DNA of 49,772 nucleotides, taken from positions 1 to 49,772 of the forward strand of contig JAFGPK010000059.1 in assembly GCA_016936235.1 (NCBI GenBank), in the 5' to 3' direction. Both the position numbers and the translations under genes were made by a program. This stretch comes from Candidatus Fermentibacteraceae bacterium. Its GTDB lineage: Bacteria; Fermentibacterota; Fermentibacteria; Fermentibacterales; JCC-6. The notes beneath the pieces are model-generated. The model was not told where the DNA came from. It made no database searches and saw only the letters and a program-made list of their open reading frames with translations. This document shows positions 40,911 through 49,555 of this stretch, one piece after another (position 1 is the first letter of the stretch; each line of letters begins with the position of its first letter).

Positions 40911-41871
40911 GACCCGGGGAACGGAATACCGTGCCCGACCTGATGCCTATCAGTTCCGCCGCTATGCTGACGGCTATCTCCTTCGGGGTCCTGCTGCCTA
41001 TCGTCAGCCCGATGGGGCAGTGCACGCCTTCCAGGAATCCGGCGGGCGCGCCATTCTGCAGGAGTTCCCGGTAGACAGCCGCCCTCTTCGCGCTGCTGGC
41101 CATCATACCCACGTACCTGAGAGCCATCCCCGAAAGGCTGCCGAGTACCTCCGCATCAGCTCTGTGCCCGGGGGTCATTATGACGGCCCAGCTGTGCTCA
41201 CCCTGATCCATATGCTCTCGGGCGCTTCCGTAGGGTGAGACGATCCACCGGCAGTCCGGCGGGTCCGGGAGGAAATCCCTCTCCCTGCAGTCGATTACAA
41301 CAGGCCTGAAGGACAGTCCGGGCAGCAGGTCCGCCAGCGCCCTGCCCACGTGACCTCCTCCGATTATGTACACAGTATCGATAACGCCCAGCGGACCCCT
41401 GTACGTCCATCCGGCGTCACTCTCCGTGAACCCGTGACCCTGCGGAACCTCTCCCTCTCTAAAGGAGAAGGAACTTTCAGTTATCTCCAGGAGCCCGCTG
41501 GAATCGCGGTCCAGAATCGCGCAGATATCACGCACCCCTGCGGACACCGGAGGCGTCACAGGGACGATGAGGGTGGTCTGGGAACCCGAGCAGATCATTC
41601 CGGAGGAATCCTCGATATCCTCGATATGCCTGTGCACCAGCGGTTCCGGAACAGGGTCCCACTCCCGGAGCTTCTCCACGGACCGGTCCACGAGCATCTC
41701 CTCCATGGACCCGCCTCCCACGGTACCTGAGCTCTCTTCCTCCGACACCGCCATGACGGACCCGGCGCTTCCAGGGCCGCTGCCCTCGGTCCCGGCCACT
41801 ATGAGAAGTACGCAGGGTCTTCCCTCCAGGCTCCACGCAAGCAGCCTCCTCCAGGGGCGGAGGTCGGTCAC
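40897..41871 (-). CDS. xdhC: XdhC/CoxI-family molybdenum hydroxylase maturation protein
   Basis: XdhC family protein of 324 residues; these bind molybdenum cofactor and insert its sulfido form into xanthine dehydrogenase-type enzymes. N-terminal XdhC/CoxI block: GTVGGGSMEEMLVDRSV. C-terminal Rossmann part: YIIGGGHVGRALADLLP, then YVGMMASSAKRAAVYREL and HCPIGLTIGSRTPKEIAVSI, the classic end. The start is GTG 41871, overlapping the adenosine deaminase stop (GTGA). Co-translation with a purine deaminase suggests a purine-degrading xanthine dehydrogenase elsewhere in the genome. Confidence 0.9.
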   Translation of the reverse strand: MTDLRPWRRLLAWSLEGRPCVLLIVAGTEGSGPGSAGSVMAVSEEESSGTVGGGSMEEMLVDRSVEKLREWDPVPEPLVHRHIEDIEDSSGMICSGSQTTLIVPVTPPVSAGVRDICAILDRDSSGLLEITESSFSFREGEVPQGHGFTESDAGWTYRGPLGVIDTVYIIGGGHVGRALADLLPGLSFRPVVIDCRERDFLPDPPDCRWIVSPYGSAREHMDQGEHSWAVIMTPGHRADAEVLGSLSGMALRYVGMMASSAKRAAVYRELLQNGAPAGFLEGVHCPIGLTIGSRTPKEIAVSIAAELIGIRSGTVFRSPGPIPR

Positions 41872-43088
41872 CGGTCACCGTCTTCCGCGGAAAACTCCTT
41901 CTCTATCTTCTCGAAGTACTCCATGCACCGTCTCACGTAACGGCGCTTCTCGTCGTACCTGCCGGGGAAGAAGCTCCTCTTGAAGCCGTAGACGATGATG
42001 TTCCTCAGCTCGTAACTGCTCAGGCCGAAGGTGGTGACCGCCTTGTGAAGCTCGTCGGTCACGGTGGTGTTGGACACGGTGCGATTGTCCGTGCATATGG
42101 TGACAGAGAGCTTCCTCTGCATCATCTTGCCGAAGGGATGGTCCTCAAGATTGCGGAAGGAGGGATTGGTCTGCTGGTTGGATGTGAGGCAGACCTCCAC
42201 CGTAATTCTCCTGTCGGCGATGTAGCCCGTCAGGGAGTCCACGTACTTCTGTGGGTCGCGGATGTAGCTCGACTGAACCGACCCCGGGTCCAGAAGGGTC
42301 AGACCGTGGCCGATCCTGTCAGCGTAGAGCTCGGTTATGGCCTGGTATATGCTCTCCGGCCCGTATGCCTCCCCTGCGTGTACCGTCTTTTTCAGGAAGT
42401 GCCTCTGCGCCCTCCTGAAGGCTTCCAGGTGATTGATCGCCGGCCAGCCGGCCTCGGAACCAGCAAGGTCAATGCCCACCACCGGAAGACCCTCTTCCCA
42501 CCTTGCTATGGCCACCGCGGACTCCAGCTCCAGTGATGCCAGGGCGAAGACCCTCTCCTGGTTGGTGTAGCTGTGCATGCTGCAGAACTTCCTGTACCAG
42601 TCGGAGAAGGCGGGAGTGAAGTAGCGCATCGCGCATGCGATTATGCCGTAGTGGAATGGAGGCTCCCCCATCTCCTTCACCCTGGGTCCCGTGTTGAACT
42701 CCTCAGCAGCCCTTTTCAGCCCGTCATCCACCGCCCTTATGCAATCGATTATGTCCATCTCCTCATTGGCGTGGAGCTGGGGCGCGAACCTCACCTCGAT
42801 ATACCGCACACCCTCTCTCTGATTGTCCACTGCCACCTCGTAGCTTATTCTCTCTATCTGCTCCCTGGTCCTCATCACCTGGCCGGTGTAGGCGAAACCC
42901 TTCAGGTAATCGTCCAGGCTCTGGTAATTGTCCTTGAACACGGTCTCCCGAAGTCCCTGTTCAGTGTAGGAGGGCAGTACCACTCCTGATTCCCTTGCCA
43001 GGTCTATGAGTGTGGACAGCCTTACGCAACCGTCAAGGTGCACGTGAAGGTCTGTTTTCGGGAGTCTCTCCAGAAATGCTCGATCCAT
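41868..43088 (-). CDS. Adenosine deaminase-family protein
   Basis: Zinc-dependent purine deaminase of 406 residues. Motifs: zinc His15 and His17 in KTDLHVHLDG, VHAGEAYGPES (zinc His and catalytic Glu), and a CLTSNQQTN segment. ICTDNRTVSNT carries the catalytic Asp of the usual TDDP, but the second Asp is Asn. Start ATG 43088 with AAAGGTGA upstream; the reading frame upstream of it overlaps the barrel gene and is not real. It is coupled to xdhC, so conversion of adenosine to inosine in purine salvage or breakdown is the likely role. The DN variant may be a distinct subfamily with altered substrate choice. Confidence 0.88.
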   Translation of the reverse strand: MDRAFLERLPKTDLHVHLDGCVRLSTLIDLARESGVVLPSYTEQGLRETVFKDNYQSLDDYLKGFAYTGQVMRTREQIERISYEVAVDNQREGVRYIEVRFAPQLHANEEMDIIDCIRAVDDGLKRAAEEFNTGPRVKEMGEPPFHYGIIACAMRYFTPAFSDWYRKFCSMHSYTNQERVFALASLELESAVAIARWEEGLPVVGIDLAGSEAGWPAINHLEAFRRAQRHFLKKTVHAGEAYGPESIYQAITELYADRIGHGLTLLDPGSVQSSYIRDPQKYVDSLTGYIADRRITVEVCLTSNQQTNPSFRNLEDHPFGKMMQRKLSVTICTDNRTVSNTTVTDELHKAVTTFGLSSYELRNIIVYGFKRSFFPGRYDEKRRYVRRCMEYFEKIEKEFSAEDGDR

Positions 43089-43113
43089 TAAGGTCACCTT
43101 TCCTTTTTGCTGC

Positions 43114-44154
43114 TCAGAACAGCTCTCCAAGACCCATCTGTATACCCAGTCCCTCAGGGGAGAGGGCGAAGTCGGCCCTGAGGGCGCCTCCGCCGGGAAG
43201 GGACATCCTGGCCCCGAGTCCGCCGTCCAGGTGGAACCTGTCCCATTCGAACCCGTCCAGGTGATCGGCGGCCTGTCCGGCATCTCCGAAGAGAACCAGA
43301 GAAAGATCGAACCTGTTGCTCTCGTCGATCTCCAGGCTGAATATCCTCTGCCTCAGTTCCGCGTTCACCAGGAGCGTCCAGTCCCCGGTGAACCGGCCGT
43401 CATTGTAGCCCCTGAGCCCGGAAGAGCCCCCGAGAGAGGGAAGGAACGGGAAAGGAGTGGACCCGGCGCCGATATGGCGACCCAGCTTCACCCTGAAACC
43501 GGGGAGAGTCGAGCCTCCTATGGGAGTGAAGACCGCGACCGAAGCCTGTGTGCGGGAATAGGTGACGTCTTCTCCGGTTTGAAGATCGAAGGCTCCCGTC
43601 AGGTAACCGTCAAGAAGGGCCGGTATGGTCCATCTCCCCTGAATGAACGGCCCGGCGGTCCAGAGTGAGCCGTACCCTTCCGAAGGGGACTGTTCCCAGA
43701 GGTCCCCCCCTGTTCTGTCGTAGACCGTTGAATGCCGCCCCATGAGGCCGGCTGTCAGCAGATAACCTCCGAAAGGACTGAAACTGTACGAGGCGGAACC
43801 CTCGAGTATCTCATTGGCGTATTCCTCGTAGGTTTCATCGGAGCCTTCGTTCCCCCAGCCGAAGAACTTGTTCTTCCTGTCAGCCAGATAGTTCACACTG
43901 AAACGGAACAGCCCGTCCCCCGACGGGAGGAGGAGCTGAGGCTCGGCCGAGACGCTGCCGTCTGTGTAGACGTAGCCCATGGTGCTGAAGGCGAAGGGCT
44001 CGAAGGGAGGGAACATGTTATGGTTCACCACTCCTCCAAGCAGGACACCCGAGCTGGTGCTGTAGCTCAGCAGGGGGACGACCTTCCAAGCATGCAGGGG
44101 GAGCGCTGTCAGGAATACCATCAATGACGCCGATACTGCCGTTCTGATCTTCAT
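43114..44154 (-). CDS. Outer-membrane beta-barrel, Omp85/surface-antigen type
   Basis: A 346-residue exported protein with signal peptide MKIRTAVSASLMVFLTALPLHA, lacking POTRA domains. The C-terminal half carries the Omp85-like signature SLGGSSGLRGYNDGRFTGDW (the RGY lid-lock motif) followed by VNAELRQRIF and RFDLSLVLFGDAGQA. The last strand ends in Phe, as outer-membrane barrels do (GIQMGLGELF). Probably a short BamA/TamA-like or patatin-associated barrel without periplasmic repeats. It is 25 bases upstream of the deaminase gene and may share its transcript. Function unknown. Confidence 0.78.
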   Translation of the reverse strand: MKIRTAVSASLMVFLTALPLHAWKVVPLLSYSTSSGVLLGGVVNHNMFPPFEPFAFSTMGYVYTDGSVSAEPQLLLPSGDGLFRFSVNYLADRKNKFFGWGNEGSDETYEEYANEILEGSASYSFSPFGGYLLTAGLMGRHSTVYDRTGGDLWEQSPSEGYGSLWTAGPFIQGRWTIPALLDGYLTGAFDLQTGEDVTYSRTQASVAVFTPIGGSTLPGFRVKLGRHIGAGSTPFPFLPSLGGSSGLRGYNDGRFTGDWTLLVNAELRQRIFSLEIDESNRFDLSLVLFGDAGQAADHLDGFEWDRFHLDGGLGARMSLPGGGALRADFALSPEGLGIQMGLGELF

Positions 44155-44331
44155 CTCGCCTGCCCGTGGTATGAGTGTTGATCCTGAGTTTCATTAATCC
44201 ATAAGTATAGCAAAGACAGGCGGAAACCGGAGGGGCTTTATCGACTATCGTATTATGTTCGGCAACCGGCGGTATTCCCCCCCAGTGGTGGGATGGTATA
44301 TTTTAGCTAGATCAGAGGAGGCGGAGGTCCC

Positions 44332-45039
44332 TTGAAAAAACCACTGATAGTGATCCCCACCTACAACGAGGTGGAGAATGTAAGGAACCTTATCCCGGTC
44401 CTGCTTGCTCTGTCGATCGAGCCGGACATCCTTGTCGTGGACGACAACAGTCCCGACGGCACCGGCGAGACCGTGATGGAGTTCAGTGGTACAGGAAGGG
44501 TCCATCTGCTGAGCAGGCCGAAGAAGGCCGGGCTCGGGCAGGCGTACATCGCCGGTTTCAGGTGGACTCTGGACAGAGGTGAGTTCGACCCCGTCGTACA
44601 GATGGACGCTGACTTCTCACACGACCCGGACAAAGTGGTTGAACTGGTGGAGGCGCTGTCGGATCACGACCTTGCCATAGGCTCCCGCTACTGCAGCGGG
44701 GTGAACGTGGTGAACTGGCCCCTGTCAAGGCTTCTTCTATCCTGGTTCGCGAACCGGTACACCAAGCTTATTACCGGCCTTCCGGTGAAGGACGCCACGG
44801 GCGGGTTCAAGGCTTTCAGGCTTGAGGCCCTGCGGAAGCTGGACCTGTCAGGCATCAAGTCCGACGGGTACTCGTTCCAGATAGAGGTGACCTACAAGCT
44901 CTACAAGGCGGGCTGCTCCATCAAGGAGGTTCCCATAGTCTTCGTGGACAGGAACGCAGGCACATCCAAGATGACGAAGAGCATAGTCTGGGAAGCTGTA
45001 TGGATGGTCTGGCACCTGCGCTTCCCGTGGCTGTTCTGA
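44332..45039 (+). CDS. Polyprenol-phosphate sugar synthase (GT2, DPM1-like)
   Basis: GT2 glycosyltransferase of 235 residues, soluble DPM1 type without the C-terminal membrane spans of DpgD/ArnC relatives. Motifs: VIPTYNEVENVRNLIP, VVDDNSPDGTGE, QMDADFSHDP (the DxD metal site), GSRYCSG and DATGGFKAFR. It transfers mannose or another sugar from a nucleotide donor to polyprenol phosphate at the inner face of the membrane. The start is TTG 44332 behind GGAGG. It heads a five-gene plus-strand group; the lipid-linked sugar could be used by the GT-C-like protein at 48263. Confidence 0.9.
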   Translation: MKKPLIVIPTYNEVENVRNLIPVLLALSIEPDILVVDDNSPDGTGETVMEFSGTGRVHLLSRPKKAGLGQAYIAGFRWTLDRGEFDPVVQMDADFSHDPDKVVELVEALSDHDLAIGSRYCSGVNVVNWPLSRLLLSWFANRYTKLITGLPVKDATGGFKAFRLEALRKLDLSGIKSDGYSFQIEVTYKLYKAGCSIKEVPIVFVDRNAGTSKMTKSIVWEAVWMVWHLRFPWLF

Positions 45040-45054
45040 AAGGTCGCTGAGACG

Positions 45055-47298
45055 ATGTCTGTTCTCCTTCTGGCGCTGCTCGTATCAGCAGGAGTCTCCT
45101 ACCAGTGGGACTTCCAGACCTCCCAGTCGTACATATCCTCCATCGAGGAGGACGACGACGGCACGATGTGGTGCGCCACCTCGGGAGGGATCGTCCATTA
45201 CGACCCGGTTGAGGGATGGCTTCAGCCGATGATCTACCCGGACGGGTTCCCCTGTATCGGAGTCCGCGATATCCACATTCAGGATTCCCTCATGTGGGCT
45301 GCCACGGATGGAGGCGGTCTGGCGCTCCTGGATGGAGACGGCTGGCAGGTCTTCTCATCCTACGAGGGCATCCCTGGAACCGGAGTGGTCCACACAGTGC
45401 ACGAAGCGGGGGGCTACATCTGGACCGGTACGGACGGCGGACTGGCAAGAGGCGGTCCTGAAGGGTTCACGCTGATTGATTCAGACATCACGGGCGGAGG
45501 CTTCGAGGCGGACGAGGTGACCGGGATATCGAGCCTGGGCGATACGATGTACCTGGCCACAGACAGGGGTGTCTACGCCCTTGACCTCAACGGCAGCGTC
45601 TTCGACCCTGCGTCATGGACCAGCTACACTTCCTCGACCATCTCACTCGGCATACGGGATTTTCTCGCGCACTCCCCTGATTCTGTTTTCGGATACGGTT
45701 CAGGAGGCGTATCTATAATGACCGGCGGAGCCTGGACTAGGATACTGGATTATTCCACCAGCCAGGATTCAGTGATCACCGGTCTTCTGATGACCGAGGA
45801 CGGCCTCATAGCTTCAGGAAGGGTTGTCATGGTCTACAGTGGAGGTGACTGGTTACACTACGGCGAGGGGTACCCCGACGAGAGCTACGGGTCCTGCCTT
45901 CAGCAGGCCCTGGGAAGGATCTGGTGCGGATACGGCATAATTGACGCAAGCGCCTCCGATGCCGGAAGGGGTCTGGGGTATCTTCAGGACGGCGGCTGGA
46001 CCTCGCTGCCCGTACCTGGAATGGGAGGCGCCAGCTGTTATCAGATGGTCATGGACGGTGGAAGGACATACATTGGCAGCCATCGGATGGGGCTCATGGT
46101 AAGCTATCCAGATCAGGGCTGGACCCAGTTCAACAGGCAGACTGCCGACATGCCCCGCGCTCTGAGATGCTACTCGGCCGCGGTCACCGATTCCCCCGGA
46201 GTGTGGACCGGCGCCTACCACTGGGGTCTGACCTGGATAGGTGACAGGGGAACGTTCCCTCTCAGCGACGACACCGTCATCACCTTCGTGTCTGATTCCC
46301 TTCCCGGCCTGCCGCCGGAAGTCGTACAGGTGGTGTGCCCCATGCTGAACAACCAGGTGGTTATGCTCGCGTCCCAGGCAGGGGACCTGTGGGTGGCCCA
46401 GGAGGCGTACTGGCAGACACCGGATGAACCCAGCGGTATTGTTGCCGTATCCGGGAACCCGGAGGACGATGACCTGCGCTGGGCCGCCAGGACCGAAGCG
46501 GACGGGCTGGCTGGCAGGAATATCGGTAGGATATTCCCCTGCGGCGATGACAGCCTCTGGATCGCCTTCGCCTCCGACGGCGGCTGTCAGCTGCTGATCC
46601 ATGGCGGAGATCCCGCAGACAAGTCTTCGGATACATGGTATCCCGGTCCCGGAGAAGCCTTCACCACTTCATGGGGCCTGCCGTCGGGCCAGGTGTTCTG
46701 TTTCGCCCGGGACCTGCAGGGCTCGTTGCTGCTGGGCACCGGGAACGGCATATGCCGCTGGAACGGCAGTGTTTTCGTGGAGGTCGACGGGCCCGAAGGC
46801 TCGGTGAAGGCCATGGAGGTTGACAGGTACGGAGCGGTATGGTGCATGACGGAGGATGCTGTCTGCTGCGTCGATGCCTCCGGGACCACAGAGTATACGT
46901 CTTCGAATTCCATATACATTCCCACCAACAGGTCTGAGAACGAGTTCAGCTACAGTGATCCCGCCACCGGGACGATGTACTTCTCCTCCCTTGCGGGACT
47001 CTGGTCGATCACTCCCGGTCAGGCTTCCCATCAGGGGCCGTCCCCGCTCTTCTACCCCCAGCCGTTCCTGCCGGCTGTGGAAGATCTGAGAATGGCCTGG
47101 TCCGGCGAGAGGGGAGCCGTCTCCGCGAGGTTCTTCTCGTTGACCGGCGAGTATATCGGGACCCTTGATGCCGAAGGCTGGGAGGAGTGGAGCTGGAACG
47201 GCACCCTGGATGGAGAAGAACTGTCCAGCGGAGTATATTTCGTAATTGTGGACACAGTGACCGGTACCACCACCAACAAGATTGCGCTGGTGAGATGA
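45055..47298 (+). CDS. Secreted beta-propeller protein with C-terminal sorting-type domain
   Basis: A 747-residue protein. A short signal peptide (MSVLLLALLVSAGVSYQ) is followed by repeats of the two-component-regulator propeller type: EDDDGTMWCATSGGIVHYD, IQDSLMWAATDGGGLALLD, AGGYIWTGTDGGLARGG, and late copies DLQGSLLLGTGNGICRW and DRYGAVWCMTEDAVCCV. No kinase or membrane segment follows. The last ~75 residues (FFSLTGEYIGTLDAEGWEEW, LSSGVYFVIVD, TNKIALVR) are the FlgD-like/type IX sorting pattern. So it should be exported and possibly anchored to a surface glycan. The stop overlaps the next start (ATGA), embedding it in a glycan-gene operon. Confidence 0.82.
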   Translation: MSVLLLALLVSAGVSYQWDFQTSQSYISSIEEDDDGTMWCATSGGIVHYDPVEGWLQPMIYPDGFPCIGVRDIHIQDSLMWAATDGGGLALLDGDGWQVFSSYEGIPGTGVVHTVHEAGGYIWTGTDGGLARGGPEGFTLIDSDITGGGFEADEVTGISSLGDTMYLATDRGVYALDLNGSVFDPASWTSYTSSTISLGIRDFLAHSPDSVFGYGSGGVSIMTGGAWTRILDYSTSQDSVITGLLMTEDGLIASGRVVMVYSGGDWLHYGEGYPDESYGSCLQQALGRIWCGYGIIDASASDAGRGLGYLQDGGWTSLPVPGMGGASCYQMVMDGGRTYIGSHRMGLMVSYPDQGWTQFNRQTADMPRALRCYSAAVTDSPGVWTGAYHWGLTWIGDRGTFPLSDDTVITFVSDSLPGLPPEVVQVVCPMLNNQVVMLASQAGDLWVAQEAYWQTPDEPSGIVAVSGNPEDDDLRWAARTEADGLAGRNIGRIFPCGDDSLWIAFASDGGCQLLIHGGDPADKSSDTWYPGPGEAFTTSWGLPSGQVFCFARDLQGSLLLGTGNGICRWNGSVFVEVDGPEGSVKAMEVDRYGAVWCMTEDAVCCVDASGTTEYTSSNSIYIPTNRSENEFSYSDPATGTMYFSSLAGLWSITPGQASHQGPSPLFYPQPFLPAVEDLRMAWSGERGAVSARFFSLTGEYIGTLDAEGWEEWSWNGTLDGEELSSGVYFVIVDTVTGTTTNKIALVR

Positions 47299-48263
47299 TA
47301 CAGCTCAGAAGGATCGAGGGAGGGGACAGGAACAACTGGACGGACTTCGTCCAGCGATCCAACAACGGGACCATCTTTCACCTGCCGGACTTTCTCGACT
47401 ACCATCCGGAGGGCAGGTTCCAAAACCACCATCTTCTGGCGGAGGACGGGAGCGGAATGGTCTCGGTCATCCCGGGAGCGCTGTCCGACAGGGAGGACGG
47501 AACCTGGTTCAGGTCCTATCCGGGGGCTTCCTACGGAGGCCCTGTCCTGACCGACGTCATGGGGCTCCGAAAGACGGAGAAGCTGGTGGATGAACTGATA
47601 GCCTACTGCAGGGGCAACGGGTGGAAGGGGATAGAGATGACCCCGCCCCCCATCGTCTACTACCGAAGGCCGCACAACTACCTTGAGTTCTCTCTCGTCA
47701 GGCGCGGCTTCCGGTACAGGAGGAGGGAACTCACGGCGGTGATTGATCTCAGCAGGTTTGGAGAGGAGCTCAGACTGGGATTCCGGTCCTCGGCCCTGAG
47801 AGGCGTCAGGAAAGCCCAGAAGAGCGGAGTGACTGTTGAGGAGAACTGGGATTTCGACAGGTTCTATCCGGTCCTGGAATCCAATCTGCAGGAGCGCCAC
47901 GATGTGAGACCCACACACACCCTGGAGGAACTTGAGAGGCTGCGGCAGCTCCTTGGGAACGACAGGATAAAGCAGTTCATCGCGGTCAGGGGCGGAGAGG
48001 TCCTGGCGGGCATGGTCATGTTCCACTGCAACCCCAGGGTGACCCTGGCATTCTATATCTCCCATGACCAGGAGCACCAGGCCCTCCGCCCGGTGAACCT
48101 TGTCTACATGGAGGTCATCAGGTGGGCCAAGCAGATGGGATACCACTACATTGACCTCGGTACATTCACCCTTGACATGGAGGTCAATTACGGTCTCTGC
48201 AGGTTCAAGGAGTCATTCTCGGCCAGGGGCATCTTCAGGAACACCCTCTTCGGAACCGTTTAG
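47295..48263 (+). CDS. FemAB/GNAT-like acyltransferase
   Basis: A 322-residue protein of the FemAB-like GNAT superfamily (family members add amino acids to peptidoglycan bridges or acyl groups to glycans). Visible: the N-terminal NNGTIFHLPDFLDYHP, the central SSALRGVRKAQKSGVTVEE (typical RRxIRKAxKxGV block), LAGMVMFHCNPRVTLAFYIS, and the closing YHYIDLGTFTLDMEVNYGLCRFKESF. Start ATG 47295 overlaps the preceding stop (ATGA); the upstream open frame lies within the propeller gene. Cytoplasmic. Substrate unknown, but the glycan context suggests acylation or aminoacylation of a surface precursor. Confidence 0.82.
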   Translation: MIQLRRIEGGDRNNWTDFVQRSNNGTIFHLPDFLDYHPEGRFQNHHLLAEDGSGMVSVIPGALSDREDGTWFRSYPGASYGGPVLTDVMGLRKTEKLVDELIAYCRGNGWKGIEMTPPPIVYYRRPHNYLEFSLVRRGFRYRRRELTAVIDLSRFGEELRLGFRSSALRGVRKAQKSGVTVEENWDFDRFYPVLESNLQERHDVRPTHTLEELERLRQLLGNDRIKQFIAVRGGEVLAGMVMFHCNPRVTLAFYISHDQEHQALRPVNLVYMEVIRWAKQMGYHYIDLGTFTLDMEVNYGLCRFKESFSARGIFRNTLFGTV

Positions 48264-49555
48264 TGGGAACAGCTCAGACAAGGAGACTCGGATCGATCCT
48301 GGTGCTCTGGGCTTCCCTCCTGCTCCTGGTGTTCAGCGGGAGGATGTACACCACCGATGTGCTGGCCCAGATGGAGGTGGCAGGTTCCCTTTCGGGAAGC
48401 AGGCCGTTCATGACCGTCTCGGGGGATTACGGATGGACGGTCCAGGGAGCCCGGTCAGGCGTTTTCGTTCCCCATGGACTGGGATTCTCCATCCTGCTGG
48501 TGCCCGCCGCGCTTGCCGGAGGAGCCTTCGGCCTCCAGGGGGGCAAGGTGGCGGCGGCTCTGTTGAACTCCGGTCTGAGCCTGGTCCTCCTGGGCTTCTG
48601 GTACGCTGAGGCCTCGCGGAAATACGACCGGGTGCCTGCAGCCCGCTTCATTCTGGTGGCGATAGGGAGCATGGCCCTGGTATATGGGAAGGTTACCTTC
48701 GACGTGACGGCTGCCGCGGCGGCATCCATGGCGGCTTACTACTTCTTTCAAGTCGGTAGATCCGTCACCGCAGGGGCCCTATTCGGTTTCGCAGTACTTG
48801 TCAGGGCGGACAGCGTTCTCCTCTTTCCCCTGTTCATAGGCGGCTGGAGGGACCTTCGACGTTTCTCGGCCGGGGCTATACCGTTCCTGCTGATGATCCT
48901 CCTGGTGAACTGGTACAGGTTCGGCAGCCCTCTTCTGGACGGCCACGGGCAGGATCCTGCCATCGCCATGGAGCCCTTCAGGGGAGGCATCCCGGGTCTT
49001 CTGCTCAGTCCGGGCAAGGGACTTCTTTATTACGCTCCACTCTGTGTTCTTGCCCTCTTCCACCAGAGGGAGTGGCGGCTCTGGACTCCCTTCGCGCTGT
49101 CACTGGTTTTTCACGGCATGCTCCACGACTGGACAGGCGGGACCGGATGGGGTCCCAGGTTCCTGTTCACGTCACTTCCCTTCCTTCTGATGCCGCTGTG
49201 CAGGAAGAGCTCCGGCGGCTGGGCCTTCTGGGCGGTGGCGGCCCTGGGAGCCGTTGTCTGCCTGCCTGCACTCTGGAGCAACCCCAGCATAGTGGAGCAG
49301 TCCTCCGGAGCCGACCTTTTCGATGACCCCACCCGCCAGGCCGTGATATGGAGCTACTCCTCCTCGCCACTGTTCCTGGCTTTCCGCGGTTTCGCCCGGG
49401 GACTTCCCGACGTGTTCGGGGCGACGGCCGCCGCCGCAGCCGGTTTCAGCCCGTGGCTGGGAGCATTCCTTCAGTGGTCGGCCGGAGTCGTCCTGTCACT
49501 GTTCGGCGTATTCCGGATGAGAATGCCGCCGGGAGCCGAGGGAGAGCCCGCATGA
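48263..49555 (+). CDS. Multi-spanning membrane protein, GT-C glycosyltransferase-like
   Basis: A 430-residue membrane protein with roughly 9-11 hydrophobic segments. The start is GTG 48263, overlapping the previous stop (TAGTG). After span 1 an external loop carries MYTTDVLAQMEVAGSL, placing an Asp where GT-C enzymes keep a catalytic acid. Later DWTGGTGWGPRFLFTSLPFL resembles the loop of PMT/ArnT-like transferases and related uncharacterised families. GT-C proteins use polyprenyl-phosphate sugars, which the GT2 gene at 44332 could provide. The stop overlaps the next gene (ATGA). Exact family not settled. Confidence 0.7.
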   Translation: MGTAQTRRLGSILVLWASLLLLVFSGRMYTTDVLAQMEVAGSLSGSRPFMTVSGDYGWTVQGARSGVFVPHGLGFSILLVPAALAGGAFGLQGGKVAAALLNSGLSLVLLGFWYAEASRKYDRVPAARFILVAIGSMALVYGKVTFDVTAAAAASMAAYYFFQVGRSVTAGALFGFAVLVRADSVLLFPLFIGGWRDLRRFSAGAIPFLLMILLVNWYRFGSPLLDGHGQDPAIAMEPFRGGIPGLLLSPGKGLLYYAPLCVLALFHQREWRLWTPFALSLVFHGMLHDWTGGTGWGPRFLFTSLPFLLMPLCRKSSGGWAFWAVAALGAVVCLPALWSNPSIVEQSSGADLFDDPTRQAVIWSYSSSPLFLAFRGFARGLPDVFGATAAAAAGFSPWLGAFLQWSAGVVLSLFGVFRMRMPPGAEGEPA

